Assembly (NCBI RefSeq): GCF_964355755.1
Contig: NC_092675.1
Coordinates: forward strand, 13,593,312-13,657,311
Direction: 5' to 3'
Origin: Antedon mediterranea
Lineage: Eukaryota > Echinodermata > Crinoidea > Comatulida > Antedonidae
Length of the DNA stretch: 64,000 nt
The position numbers and the translations under genes are program-made. The notes under the pieces are model-generated. The model saw nothing but the letters and a program-made list of their open reading frames with translations. It ran no database searches and was not told where the DNA came from. Shown here piece after piece: positions 54,633 to 64,000 of this stretch. Numbering within the stretch: position 1 is the stretch's first letter; the number at the start of each line of letters is the position of its first letter.

Positions 54633-56303
54633 ACGTTTTAGACCATTTTGAGCATTTAGACCAAACTTTTTCACACAAAACACCAAAGTGCTTAGAATAG
54701 CTTCAAATCGCATTTGGAGACGTTTTAGACCATTTTGTGCATTTCGATGAAAGTTGGTTACACAAAAACATCAAAGTGCTTAAAATCACATTATAAATCG
54801 TTTTAGACCATTTTGAGCATTTCGACAAAACTTTTTCACACAAAATACCAAAGTGCTTAGAATAGCTTCAAATCGCATTTGGAGACGTTTTAGACCATTT
54901 TGTGATTTTCGAAAAAACTTTTTAACATAAAAACACCAAAGTGCTTAGAATAGCTTCAAATCACATTTGGAGACGTTTTAGACCATAAGTGCTTAGAATC
55001 ACATTATAAACCGTTTTAGACCATTTTGAGCATTTCGATAACAATTTTAACACAAAAACATCAAAGAGCACAAAATAGCTTAATATCGTATTTAAAAATG
55101 TTTTAGACCATTTTGAGCATTTAGATAAAACTTTTTCACACAAAACACCAAAGTGCTTAGAATAGCTTCAAATCGCATTTGAAGACGTTTTAGACCAATT
55201 TGTGATTTTTGAAAAAACTTGTTAACATAAAAACACCAAAGTGCTTAGAATAGCTTCAAATCACATTTGGAGACGTTTTAGACCATTTTGTGATTTTGAA
55301 CAAACTTGTTAACATAAAAACACCAAAGTGCTTAGAATAGCTTCAAATCGCATTTGGAGACGTCTTAGACCATTTTGTGATTTTCGAAAAAACTTGTTAA
55401 CATAAAAACACCAAAGTGCTTAGAATAGCTTCAAATCGTATTTGGAGACGTTTTAGACCATTTTGAGATTTTCGAAAAAACTTGGTTACACAAAAACATC
55501 AAAGTGCTTAAAATCACATTATAAACCGTTTTAGACCATTTTGAGTATTTCGATAACACTTTTCACACAAAAACATCAAAGAGCACAAAATAGCTTAATA
55601 TCGTATTTAAAAACGTTTTAGACCATTTTGAGCATTTCGACAAAACTTTTTCACACAAAACACCAAAGTGCTTAGAATAGCTTCAAATCGCATTTGGAGA
55701 CGTTTTAGACCAATTTGTGATTTTTGAAAAAACTTGTTAACATAAAAACACCAAAGTGTTTAGAATAGCTTCAAATCGCATTTGGAGACGTTTTAGACCA
55801 ATTTGTGATTTTCGAAAAAACTTATCAACATAAAAACACCAAAGGGTTTAGAATAGCTTCAAATCGCATTTGGAGACGTTTTAGACCATTTTGTGATTTT
55901 GAAAAAACTTGTTAACATAAAAACACGAAAGTGCTTAGAATAGCTTCAAATCGCATTTGGAGACGTTTTAGACCATTTTGTGATTTTCGAAAAAACTTGT
56001 TAACATAAAAACACGAAAGTGCTTAGAATAGCTTCAAATCACATTTGGAGACGTTTTAGACCATTTTGTGATTTTTGAAAAAACTTGTTAACATAAAAAC
56101 ACGAAAGTGCTTAGAATAGCTTCAAATCGCATTTGGAAACGTTTTAGACCAATTTGTGCATTTCGATGAAACTTGATTACACAAAAACATCAAAGTGCTT
56201 AAAATCACATTATAAACCGTTTTAGACCATTTTGAGCATTTCGATAACACTTTTCACACAAAAACATTAAAGAGCACAAAATAGCTTAATATCGTATTTA
56301 AAA
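54633..56303 (+). repeat. HOR unit 33, 20-mer, 1671 bp (E-type)
   Basis: Order A B C D E F A' G H I J K L G d H'/d d G M K. The first part is E-type; from G (55700) it follows the cttatcaac and H'/d pattern of unit 24. Confidence 0.88.
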
Positions 56304-58081
56304 ACGTTTTAGACCATTTTGAGCATTTAGACAAAACTTTTTCACACAAAACACCAAAGTGCTTAGAATAGCTTCAAATCGCATTTGGAGACATTTTAGA
56401 CCATTTTGTGCATTTCGATGAAACTTGGTTACACAAAAACATCAAAGTGCTTAAAATCACATTATAAATCGTTTTAGACCATTTTGAGCATTTCGACAAA
56501 ACTTTTTCACACAAAATACCAAAGTGCTTAGAATAGCTTCAAATCGCATTTCGAGACGTTTTAGACCATTTTGTGATTTTCGAAAAAACTTTTTAACATA
56601 AAAACACCAAAGTGCTTAGAATAGCTTCAAATCACATTTGGAGACATTTTAGACCATTTTGTGATTTTCAAAAAAACTTGTTAACATAAAAACACGAAAG
56701 TTCTTAGAATAGCTTCAAATCGCATTTGGAAACGTTTTAGACCATTTTGTGATTTTCGAAAAAAATTGTTAACATAAAAACACCAAAGTGCTTAGAATCA
56801 CATTATAAACCGTTTTAGACCATTTTGAGCATTTCGATAACAATTTTCACACAAAAACATCAAAGAGCACAAAATAGCTTAATATCGTATTTAAAAATGT
56901 TTTAGACCATTTTGAGCATTTAGATAAAACTTTTTCACACAAAACACCAAAGTGCTTAGAATAGCTTCAAATCGCATTTGGAGACGTTTTAGACCATTTT
57001 GTGATTTTTGAAAAAACTTGTTAACATAAAAACACCAAAGTGCTTAGAATAGCTTCAAATCACATTTTGATACGTTTTAGCCCATTTTGTGATTTTCGAA
57101 AAAACTTGTTAACATAAAAACACGAAAGTGCTTAGAATAGCTTCAAATCACATTTGGAGACGTTTTAGACCATTTTGTGATTTTTGAAAAAACTTGTTAA
57201 CATAAAAACACGAAAGTGCTTAGAATAGCTTCAAATCGCATTTGGAAACGTTTTAGACCATTTTGTGATTTTCGAAAAAGATTGTTAACATAAAAACACC
57301 AAAGTGCTTAGAATCACATTATAAACCGTTTTAGACCATTTTGAGCATTTCGATAACAATTTTCACACAAAAACATCAAAGAGCACAAAATAGCTTAATA
57401 TCGTATTTAAAAATGTTTTAGACCATTTTGAGCATTTAGATCAAACTTTTTCACACAAAACACCAAAGTGCTTAGAATAGCTTCAAATCGCATTTGGAGA
57501 CGGTTTAGACCATTTTGTGATTTTGAAAAAACTTGTTAACATAAAAACACCAAAGTGCTTAGAATAGCTTCAAATCGCATTTGGAGACGTTTTAGACCAT
57601 TTTGTGATTTTCGAAAAAACTTGTTAACATAAAAACACCAAAGTGCTTAGAATAGCTTCAAATCGTATTTGGAGACGTTTTAGACCATTTTGAGATTTTC
57701 GAAAAAACTTGGTTACACAAAAACATCAAAGTGCTTAAAATCACATTATAAACCGTTTTAGACCATTTTGAGCATTTCGATAACACTTTTCACACAAAAA
57801 CATTAAAGAGCACAAAATAGCTTAATATCGTATTTAAAAACGTTTTAGACCATTTTGAGCATTTCGACAAAACTTTTTCACACAAAACACCAAAGTGCTT
57901 CAAATCGCATTTGGAGACGTTTTAGACCAATTTGTGCATTTCGATGAAACTTGATTACACAAAAACATCAAAGTGCTTAAAATCACATTATAAACCGTTT
58001 TAGACCATTTTGAGCATTTCGATAACACTTTTCACACAAAAACATCAAAGAGCACAAAATAGCTTAATATCGTATTTAAAA
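56304..58081 (+). repeat. HOR unit 34, 21-mer, 1778 bp
   Basis: Order A B C D D2 X F A' G d G X F A' H' I J K L* M K. It has the ttttgatacg junction at 57072 and an L* cut to 77 bp (57840-57916). B opens acattttag. Confidence 0.9.
57840..57916 (+). repeat. L monomer with private 10 bp deletion (77 bp)
   Basis: Reads aaagtgcttcaaatcgc, lacking agaatagctt. The deleted segment lies between two gctt motifs, consistent with slippage. It differs from the 10 bp deletion that defines class 2. Confidence 0.88.
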
Positions 58082-59628
58082 ACGTTTTAGACCATTTTGA
58101 GCATTTAGACAAAACTTTTTCACACAAAACACCAAAGTGCTTAGAATAGCTTCAAATCGCATTTGGAGACGTTTTAGACCATTTTGTGCATTTCGATGAA
58201 ACTTGGTTACACAAAAAAATCAAAGTGCTTAAAATCACATTATAAATCGTTTTAGACCATTTTGAGCATTTCGACAAAACTTTTTCACACAAAATACAAA
58301 AGTGCTTAGAATAGCTTCAAATCGCATTTGGAGACGTTTTAGACCATTTTGTGATTTTCGAAAAAACTTTTTAACATAAAAACACCAAAGTGCTTAGAAT
58401 AGCTTCAAATCACATTTGGAGACGTTTTAGACCATTTTGTGATTTTCGAAAAAACTTGTTAACATAAAAACACGAAAGTGCTTAGAATAGCTTCAAATCG
58501 CATTTAGAAACGTTTTAGACCATTTTGTGATTTTCGAAAAAAATTGTTAACATAAAAACACCAAAGTGCTTAGAATCACATTATAAACCGTTTTAGACCA
58601 TTTTGAGCATTTCGATAACAATTTTCACACAAAAACATCAAAGAGCACAAAATAGCTTAATATCGTATTTAAAAATGTTTTAGACCATGTTGAGCATTTA
58701 GATAAAACTTTTTCACACAAAACACCAAAGTGCTTAGAATAGCTTCAAATCGCATTTGGAGACGTTTTAGACCATTTTGTGATTTTTGAAAAAACTTGTT
58801 AACATAAAAACGCCAAAGTGCTTAGAATAGCTTCAAATCACATTTGGAGACGTTTTAGACCATTTTGTGATTTTCGAAAAAACTTGTTAACATAAAAACA
58901 CCAAAGTGTTTAGAATAGCTTCAAATCGCATTTGGAGACGTTTTAGACCAATTTGTAATTTTCGAAAAAACTTATCAACATAAAAACACCAAAGGGTTTA
59001 GAATAGCTTCAAATCGCATTTGGAGACGTTTTAGACCATTTTGTGATTTTCGAAAAAACTTGTTAACATAAAAACACGAAAGTGCTTAGAATAGCTTCAA
59101 ATCGCATTTGGAAACGTTTTAGACCATTTTGTGATTTTCGAAAAAACTTGTTAACATAAAAACATGAAAGTGCTTAGAATAGCTTCAAATCGTATTTGGA
59201 GACGTTTTAGACCATTTTGTGATTTTCGAAAAAACTTTTTAACATAAAAACACCAAAGTGCTTAGAATAGCTTCAAATCGCATTTGGAGACGTTTTAGAC
59301 CATTTTGTGCATTTCGATGAAACTTGGTTACACAAAAACATCAAAGTGCTTAAAATCACATTATAAACCATTTAGACCATTTTGAGCATTTCGATAACAC
59401 TTTTCACACAAAAACATCAAAGAGCACAAAATAGCTTAATATCGTATTTAAAAACGTTTTAGACCATTTTGAGCATTTAGACAAAACTTTTTCACACAAA
59501 ACTCCAAAGTGCTTAGAATAGCTTCAAATCGCATTTGGAGACGTTTTAGAACATTTTGTGTTTTTCGAAAAAACCTGTTAACATAAAAACACCAAAGTGC
59601 TTAGAATAGCTTCAAATCGCATTTGGAG

Positions 59629-61663
59629 ACTATTTAGACCATTTTGTGATTTTTGAAAAAACTTGTTAACATAAAAACACGAAAGTGCTTAGAATAGCTT
59701 CAAATCGCATTTGGAAACGTTTTAGACCATTTTGTGATTTTCGAAAAAGATTGTTAACATAAAAACACCAATGTGCTTAGAATCACATTATACACCGTTT
59801 TAGACCATTTTGAGCATTTCGATAACAATTTTCACACAAAAACATCAAAGGGCACAAAATAGCTTAATATCGTATTTAAAAATGTTTTAGACCATTTTGA
59901 GCATTTAGATAAAACTTTTTCACACAAAACACCAAAGTGCTTAGAATAGCTTCAAATCGCATTTGGAGACGGTTTAGAACATTTTGTGATTTTGAAAAAA
60001 CTTTTTAACATAAAAACACCAAAGTGCTTAGAATAGCTTCAAATCGCATTTGGAGACGTTTTAGACCATTTTGTGATTTTCGAAAAAACTTGTTAACATA
60101 AAAACACCAAAGTGCTTAGAATAGCTTCAAATCGTATTTGGAGACGTTTTAGACCATTTTGAGATTTTCGAAAAAACTTGGTTACACAAAAACATCAAAG
60201 TGCTTAAAATCACATTATAAACCGTTTTAGACCATTTTGAGCATTTCGATAACACTTTTCACACAAAAACATCAAAGAGCACAAAATAGCTTAATATCGT
60301 ATTTAAAAACGTTTTAGACCATTTTGAGCATTTCGACAAAACTTTTTCACACAAAACACCAAAGTGCTTAGAATAGCTTCAAATCGCATTTGGAGACGTT
60401 TTAGACCAATTTGTGCATTTCGATGAAACTTGATTACACAAAAACATCAAAGTGCTTAAAATCACATTATAAACCGTTTTAGACCATTTTGAGCATTTCG
60501 ATAACACTTTTCACACAAAAACATCAAAGAGCACAAAATAGCTTAATATCGTATTTAAAAACGTTTTAGACCATGATTTTCGAAAAAACTTGTTAACATA
60601 AAAACACCAAAGTGCTTAGAATAGCTTCAAATCACATTTGGAGACGTTTTAGACCAATTTGTGATTTTCGAAAAAACTTATCAACATAAAAACACCAAAG
60701 GGCTTAGAATAGCTTCAAATCGCATTTGGAGACTATTTAGACCATTTTGTGATTTTTGAAAAAACTTGTTAACATAAAAACACGAAAGTGCTTAGAATAG
60801 CTTCAAATCGCATTTGGAAACGTTTTATTCCATTTTGTGATTTTCGAAAAAGATTGTTAACATAAAAACACCAATGTGCTTAGAATCACATTATAAACCG
60901 TTTTAGACAATTTTGAGCATTTCGATAACAATTTTCACACAAAAACATCAAAGAGCACAAAATAGCTTAATATCGTATTTAAAAATGTTTTAGACCATTT
61001 TGAGCATTTAGATAAAACTTTTTCACACAAAACACCAAAGTGCTTAGAATAGCTTCAAATCGCATTTGGAGACGGTTTAGAACATTTTGTGATTTTGAAA
61101 AAACTTGTTAACATAAAAACACCAAAGTGCTTAGAATAGCTTCAAATCGCATTTGGAGACGTTTTAGACCATTTTGTGATTTTCGAAAAAACTTGTTAAC
61201 ATAAAAACACCAAAGTGCTTAGAATAGCTTCAAATCGTATTTGGAGACGTTTTAGACCATTTTGAGATTTTCGAAAAAACTTGGTTACACAAAAACATCA
61301 AAGTGCTTAAAATCACATTATAAACCGTTTTAGACCATTTTGAGCATTTCGATAACACTTTTCACACAAAAACATCAAAGAGCACAAAATAGCTTAATAT
61401 CGTATTTAAAAACGTTTTAGACCATTTTGAGCATTTCGACAAAACTTTTTCACACAAAACACCAAAGTGCTTAGAATAGCTTCAAATCGCATTTGGAGAC
61501 GTTTTAGACCAATTTGTGCATTTCGATGAAACTTGATTACACAAAAACATCAAAGTGCTTAAAATCACATTATAAACCGTTTTAGACCATTTTGAGCATT
61601 TCGATAACACTTTTCACACAAAAACATCAAAGAGCACAAAATAGCTTAATATCGTATTTAAAA
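59629..61663 (+). repeat. 1103 bp tandem duplication
   Basis: G X F A' H' I J K L M K at 59629-60560 is repeated at 60732-61663. Shared rare marks: actatttagacc opening G, accaatgtgctt in X, and acggtttagaac opening H'. The copies are separated by the fused monomer at 60561 and a cttatcaac d monomer. Confidence 0.87.
60561..60643 (+). repeat. Fused 83 bp monomer after K
   Basis: Opening box cut to gaccatgattttcg: 5 bp are missing from ccattttgtgatttt. It follows K, where a class 1 monomer is expected, and continues as class 4. It is the only place in the window where class 3 is not followed by class 1. Confidence 0.85.
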
Positions 61664-63188
61664 ACGTTTTAGACCATTTTGAGCATTTAGACAAAACTTT
61701 TTCACACAAAACACCAAAGTGCTTAGAATAGCTTCAAATCGCATTTGGAGACGTTTTAGACCATTTTGTGCATTTCGATGAAACTTAGTTACACAAAAAC
61801 ATCAAAGTGCTTAAAATCACATTATAAATCGTTTTAGACCATTTTGAGCATTTCGACAAAACTTTTTCACACAAAATACCAAAGTGCTTAGAATAGCTTC
61901 AAATCGCATTTGGAGACGTTTTAGACCATTTTGTGATTTTCGAAAAAAACTTTTTAACATAAAAACACCAAAGTGCTTAGAATAGCTTCAAATCACATTT
62001 GGAGACGTTTTAGACCATTTTGTGATTTTCGAAAAAACTTGTTAACATAAAAACACGAAAGTGCTTAGAATAGCTTCAAATCGCATTTGGAAACGTTTTA
62101 GACCATTTTGTGATTTTCGAAAAAAATTGTTAACATAAAAACACCAAAGTGCTTAGAATCACATTATAAACCGTTTTAGACCATTTTGAGCATTTCGATA
62201 ACAATTTTCACACAAAAACATCAAAGAGCACAAAATAGCTTAATATCGTATTTAAAAATGTTTTAGACCATTTTGAGCATTTAGATAAAACTTTTTTACA
62301 CAAAACACCAAAGTGCTTAGAATAGCTTCAAATCGCATTTGGAGACGTTTTAGACCATTTTGTGATTTTTGAAAAAACTTGTTAACATAAAAACACCAAA
62401 GTGCTTAGAATAGCTTCAAATCACATTTGGAGACGTTTTAGACCATTTTGTGATTTTCGAAAAAACTTGTTAACATAAAACACCAAAGTGCTTAGAATAG
62501 CTTCAAATCGCATTTGGAGACGTTTTAGACCATTTTGTGATTTTCGAAAAAACTTGTTAACATAAAAACACGAAAGTGCTTAGAATCACATTATAAACCG
62601 TTTTAGACCATTTTGAGCATTTCGATAACAATTTTCACACAAAAACATCAAAGAGCACAAAATAGCTTAATATCGTATTTAAAAATGTTTTAGACCATTT
62701 TGAGCATTTAGAAAAAACTTTTTCACACAAAACACCAAAGTGCTTAGAATAGCTTCAAATCGTATTTGGAGACGTTTTAGACCATTTTGAGATTTTCGAA
62801 AAAACTTGGTTACACAAAAATATCAAAGTGCTTAAAATCACATTATAAACCGTTTTAGACCATTTTGAGCATTTCGATAACACTTTTCACACAAAAACAT
62901 CAAAGAGCACAAAATAGCTTAATATCGTATTTAAAAACGTTTTAGACCATTTTGAGCATTTCGACAAAACTTTTTCACACAAAACACCAAAGTGCTTAGA
63001 ATAGCTTCAAATCGCATTTGGAGACGTTTTAGACCAATTTGTGCATTTCGATGAAACTTGGTTACACAAAAACATCAAAGTGCTTAAAATCACATTATAA
63101 ATCGTTTTAGACCATTTTGAGCATTTCGATAACACTTTTCACACAAAAACATCAAAGAGCACAAAATAGCTTAATATCTTATTTAAAA
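61664..63188 (+). repeat. HOR unit 36, 19-mer, 1525 bp
   Basis: A B C D D2 X F A' G d X F A'/I J K L M/B K. D is 89 bp (61916-62004). A'/I (62685-62771) starts as A' and ends cgtatttggag. M/B (63024-63101) starts as M (accaatttg) and ends as B (cttggtt, then tcg). Confidence 0.87.
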
Positions 63189-64000
63189 ACGTTTTAGACC
63201 ATTTTGAGCATTTAGACAAAACTTTTTCACACAAAACACCAAAGTGCTTAGAATAGCTTCAAATCGCATTTGGAGACGTTTTAGACCATTTTGTGATTTT
63301 CAAAAAAACTTGTTAACATAAAAACACCAAAGTGCTTAGAATAGCTTCAAATCGTATTTGGAGACGTTTTAGACCATTTTGTGATTTTCGAAAAAACTTG
63401 TTAACATAAAAACACCAAAGGGTTTAGAATAGCTTCAAATCGCATTTTGAGACGTTTTAGACCATTTTGTGATTTTCGAAAAAACTTGTTAACATAAAAA
63501 CACGAAAGTGCTTAGAATAGCTTCAAATCGCATTTGGAAACGTTTTAGACCATTTTGTGATTTTCGAAAAAACTTGTTAACATAAAAACACGAAAGTGCT
63601 TAGAATAGCTTCAAATCGCATTTGGAAACGTTTTAGACCATTTTGTGATTTTCGAAAAAAATTGTTAACATAAAAACACCAAAGTGCTTAGAATCACATT
63701 ATAAACCGTTTTAGACCATTTTGAGCATTTCGATAACAATTTTTACACAAAAACATCAAAGAGCACAAAATAGCTTAATATCGTATTTAAAAATGTTTTA
63801 GACCATTTTGAGCATTTGGATAAAACTTTTTCACACAAAACACCAAAGTGCTTAGAATAGCTTCAAATCGCATTTGGAGACGTTTTAGACCATTTTGTGA
63901 TTTTTGAAAAAAACTGTTAACATAAAAACACCAAAGTGCTTAGAATAGCTTCAAATCACATTTGGAGACGTTTTAGACCATTTTGTGATATTCGAAAAAA
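63189..64000 (+). repeat. HOR unit 37, partial (window edge)
   Basis: A d d d d X F A' G d(partial). A is not followed by B, so the usual B-C-D part is missing. The last monomer (63968) is cut by the window end and has gtgatattcg, a private change. Confidence 0.85.

Larger units (their letters stand above)
58082..61663 (+). repeat. HOR unit 35, 42-mer, 3582 bp, irregular
   Basis: A B C D D2 X F A' G d d d d D, then a second B (59290) followed by K (59368-59453, 86 bp, opening ccatttag), A (59454) without B, d G X F A' H' I J K L M K, a fused 83 bp monomer (60561-60643), d G X F A' H' I J K L M K. G-to-K is a 1103 bp duplication. Many private changes. Confidence 0.85.
1..64000. repeat. Tandem satellite array with higher-order repeat structure
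   Basis: The entire window consists of head-to-tail monomers of about 87-88 bp (a 78 bp subclass, plus a 38 bp deletion form). I parsed it from end to end into about 750 monomers with no unexplained gap and no change of orientation. GC is about 32% by count of one monomer. Every monomer has an opening box (cgttttagaccattttg or a close variant), an AT-rich variable middle, and usually a conserved second half around caaagtgcttagaatagc. Monomer types recur in a fixed order, giving HORs of 0.8-3.7 kb and duplications of 4.5-15.5 kb. By analogy with other satellites this is a candidate centromeric or pericentromeric array. The family is not recognised and no kinetochore role is shown by sequence alone. 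The array runs off both window ends. Confidence 0.97.

Noticed and set aside
1-64000. CRISPR array
   Set aside because: Regular repeats are present, but there are no unique spacers: the whole monomer is repeated, and types recur in fixed order over many kilobases.
1-64000. CENP-B box
   Set aside because: No CGGG occurs with the required spacing after TTCG in the monomers I inspected. The attttcg and atcgc segments do not match the motif.
1-64000. Telomeric repeats, rDNA spacer, LTR or transposon ends
   Set aside because: No TTAGGG/TTTAGGG-type runs, no rRNA-like sequence, no long inverted or terminal repeats and no target-site duplications were seen; all sequence is accounted for by monomers.
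1-64000. Bacterial or phage repeat system
   Set aside because: Sixty-four kilobases without any gene, in monomers with nested HORs, is not a known bacterial arrangement and fits eukaryotic satellite DNA.

Overview
The whole 64 kb window is one uninterrupted tandem satellite DNA array. I found no protein-coding gene, tRNA, rRNA, transposon, CRISPR array or unique spacer in it. It parses completely into about 750 head-to-tail copies of an AT-rich monomer (about 32% GC, usually 87 or 88 bp, with a 78 bp class), all in the same orientation. This points to a eukaryotic nuclear genome and to centromeric or other constitutive heterochromatin. I do not recognise the satellite family or the species. 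Many diagnostic differences are CpG to TpG/CpA transitions, which hints at a genome with CpG methylation (plant or vertebrate-like), but that is inference.

Monomer key used throughout. Almost every monomer opens with (a/c/t)cgttttagaccattttg. Class 1, 87 bp: A (catttagacaaaac), A' (same slot after F, opening atg or acg, usually gataaaac), L (catttcgacaaaac), C (opens tcg, usually aataccaaag). Class 2, 78 bp, ending attataaa: B (gatgaaacttgg), M (accaatttgtgcatttcg, cttgatt), J (gagattttcg, cttgg), X (gtgattttcg, usually attgttaac). Class 3, 87 bp, ending atttaaaa: K (gataacac), F (gataacaat). Class 4, 88 bp or sometimes 87: D (ctttttaac), D2 (follows D, cacgaaag), G (gatttttg), H (87 bp, gattttgaacaa), H' (87 bp, gattttgaaaaaac), I (ends cgtatttggag), d (other class 4). 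E is a 38 bp deletion product.

The monomers are ordered into higher-order repeats (HORs). Taking each A that precedes B as the start, the window holds 36 complete HOR units and one partial unit, from 769 to 3699 bp. The simplest is a 15-monomer, 1232 bp unit (A B C D E F A' G H I J K L M K), found twice in tandem at 1-2464. A 16-monomer, 1360 bp unit at 50240-51599 has D2+X where the 15-mer has E and looks like its undeleted ancestor. Longer units differ mainly in the number of class 4 monomers and in added X-F-A' triads.

Above the HOR level there are large, very recent segmental duplications. About 8.85 kb is repeated 15,490 bp further on (13351-22202 and 28841-37692). A 4529 bp block is tandemly duplicated at 24478-33369, a 4552 bp shift relates 35.5-38.7 kb to 40.1-43.3 kb, and smaller tandem duplications of 845, 1103 and 252 bp are present. 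Region by region: 1-9227 has two E-type HORs and then longer ones; 9228-15253 is a shortened re-run of that order; 15254-26215, 26216-30744 and 30745-53740 are three blocks that each open with an E-type pair; 53741-64000 opens with a shortened E-type pair and becomes more irregular (private indels and fused monomers) towards the right edge. The pattern fits repeated unequal exchange or gene conversion inside a satellite.
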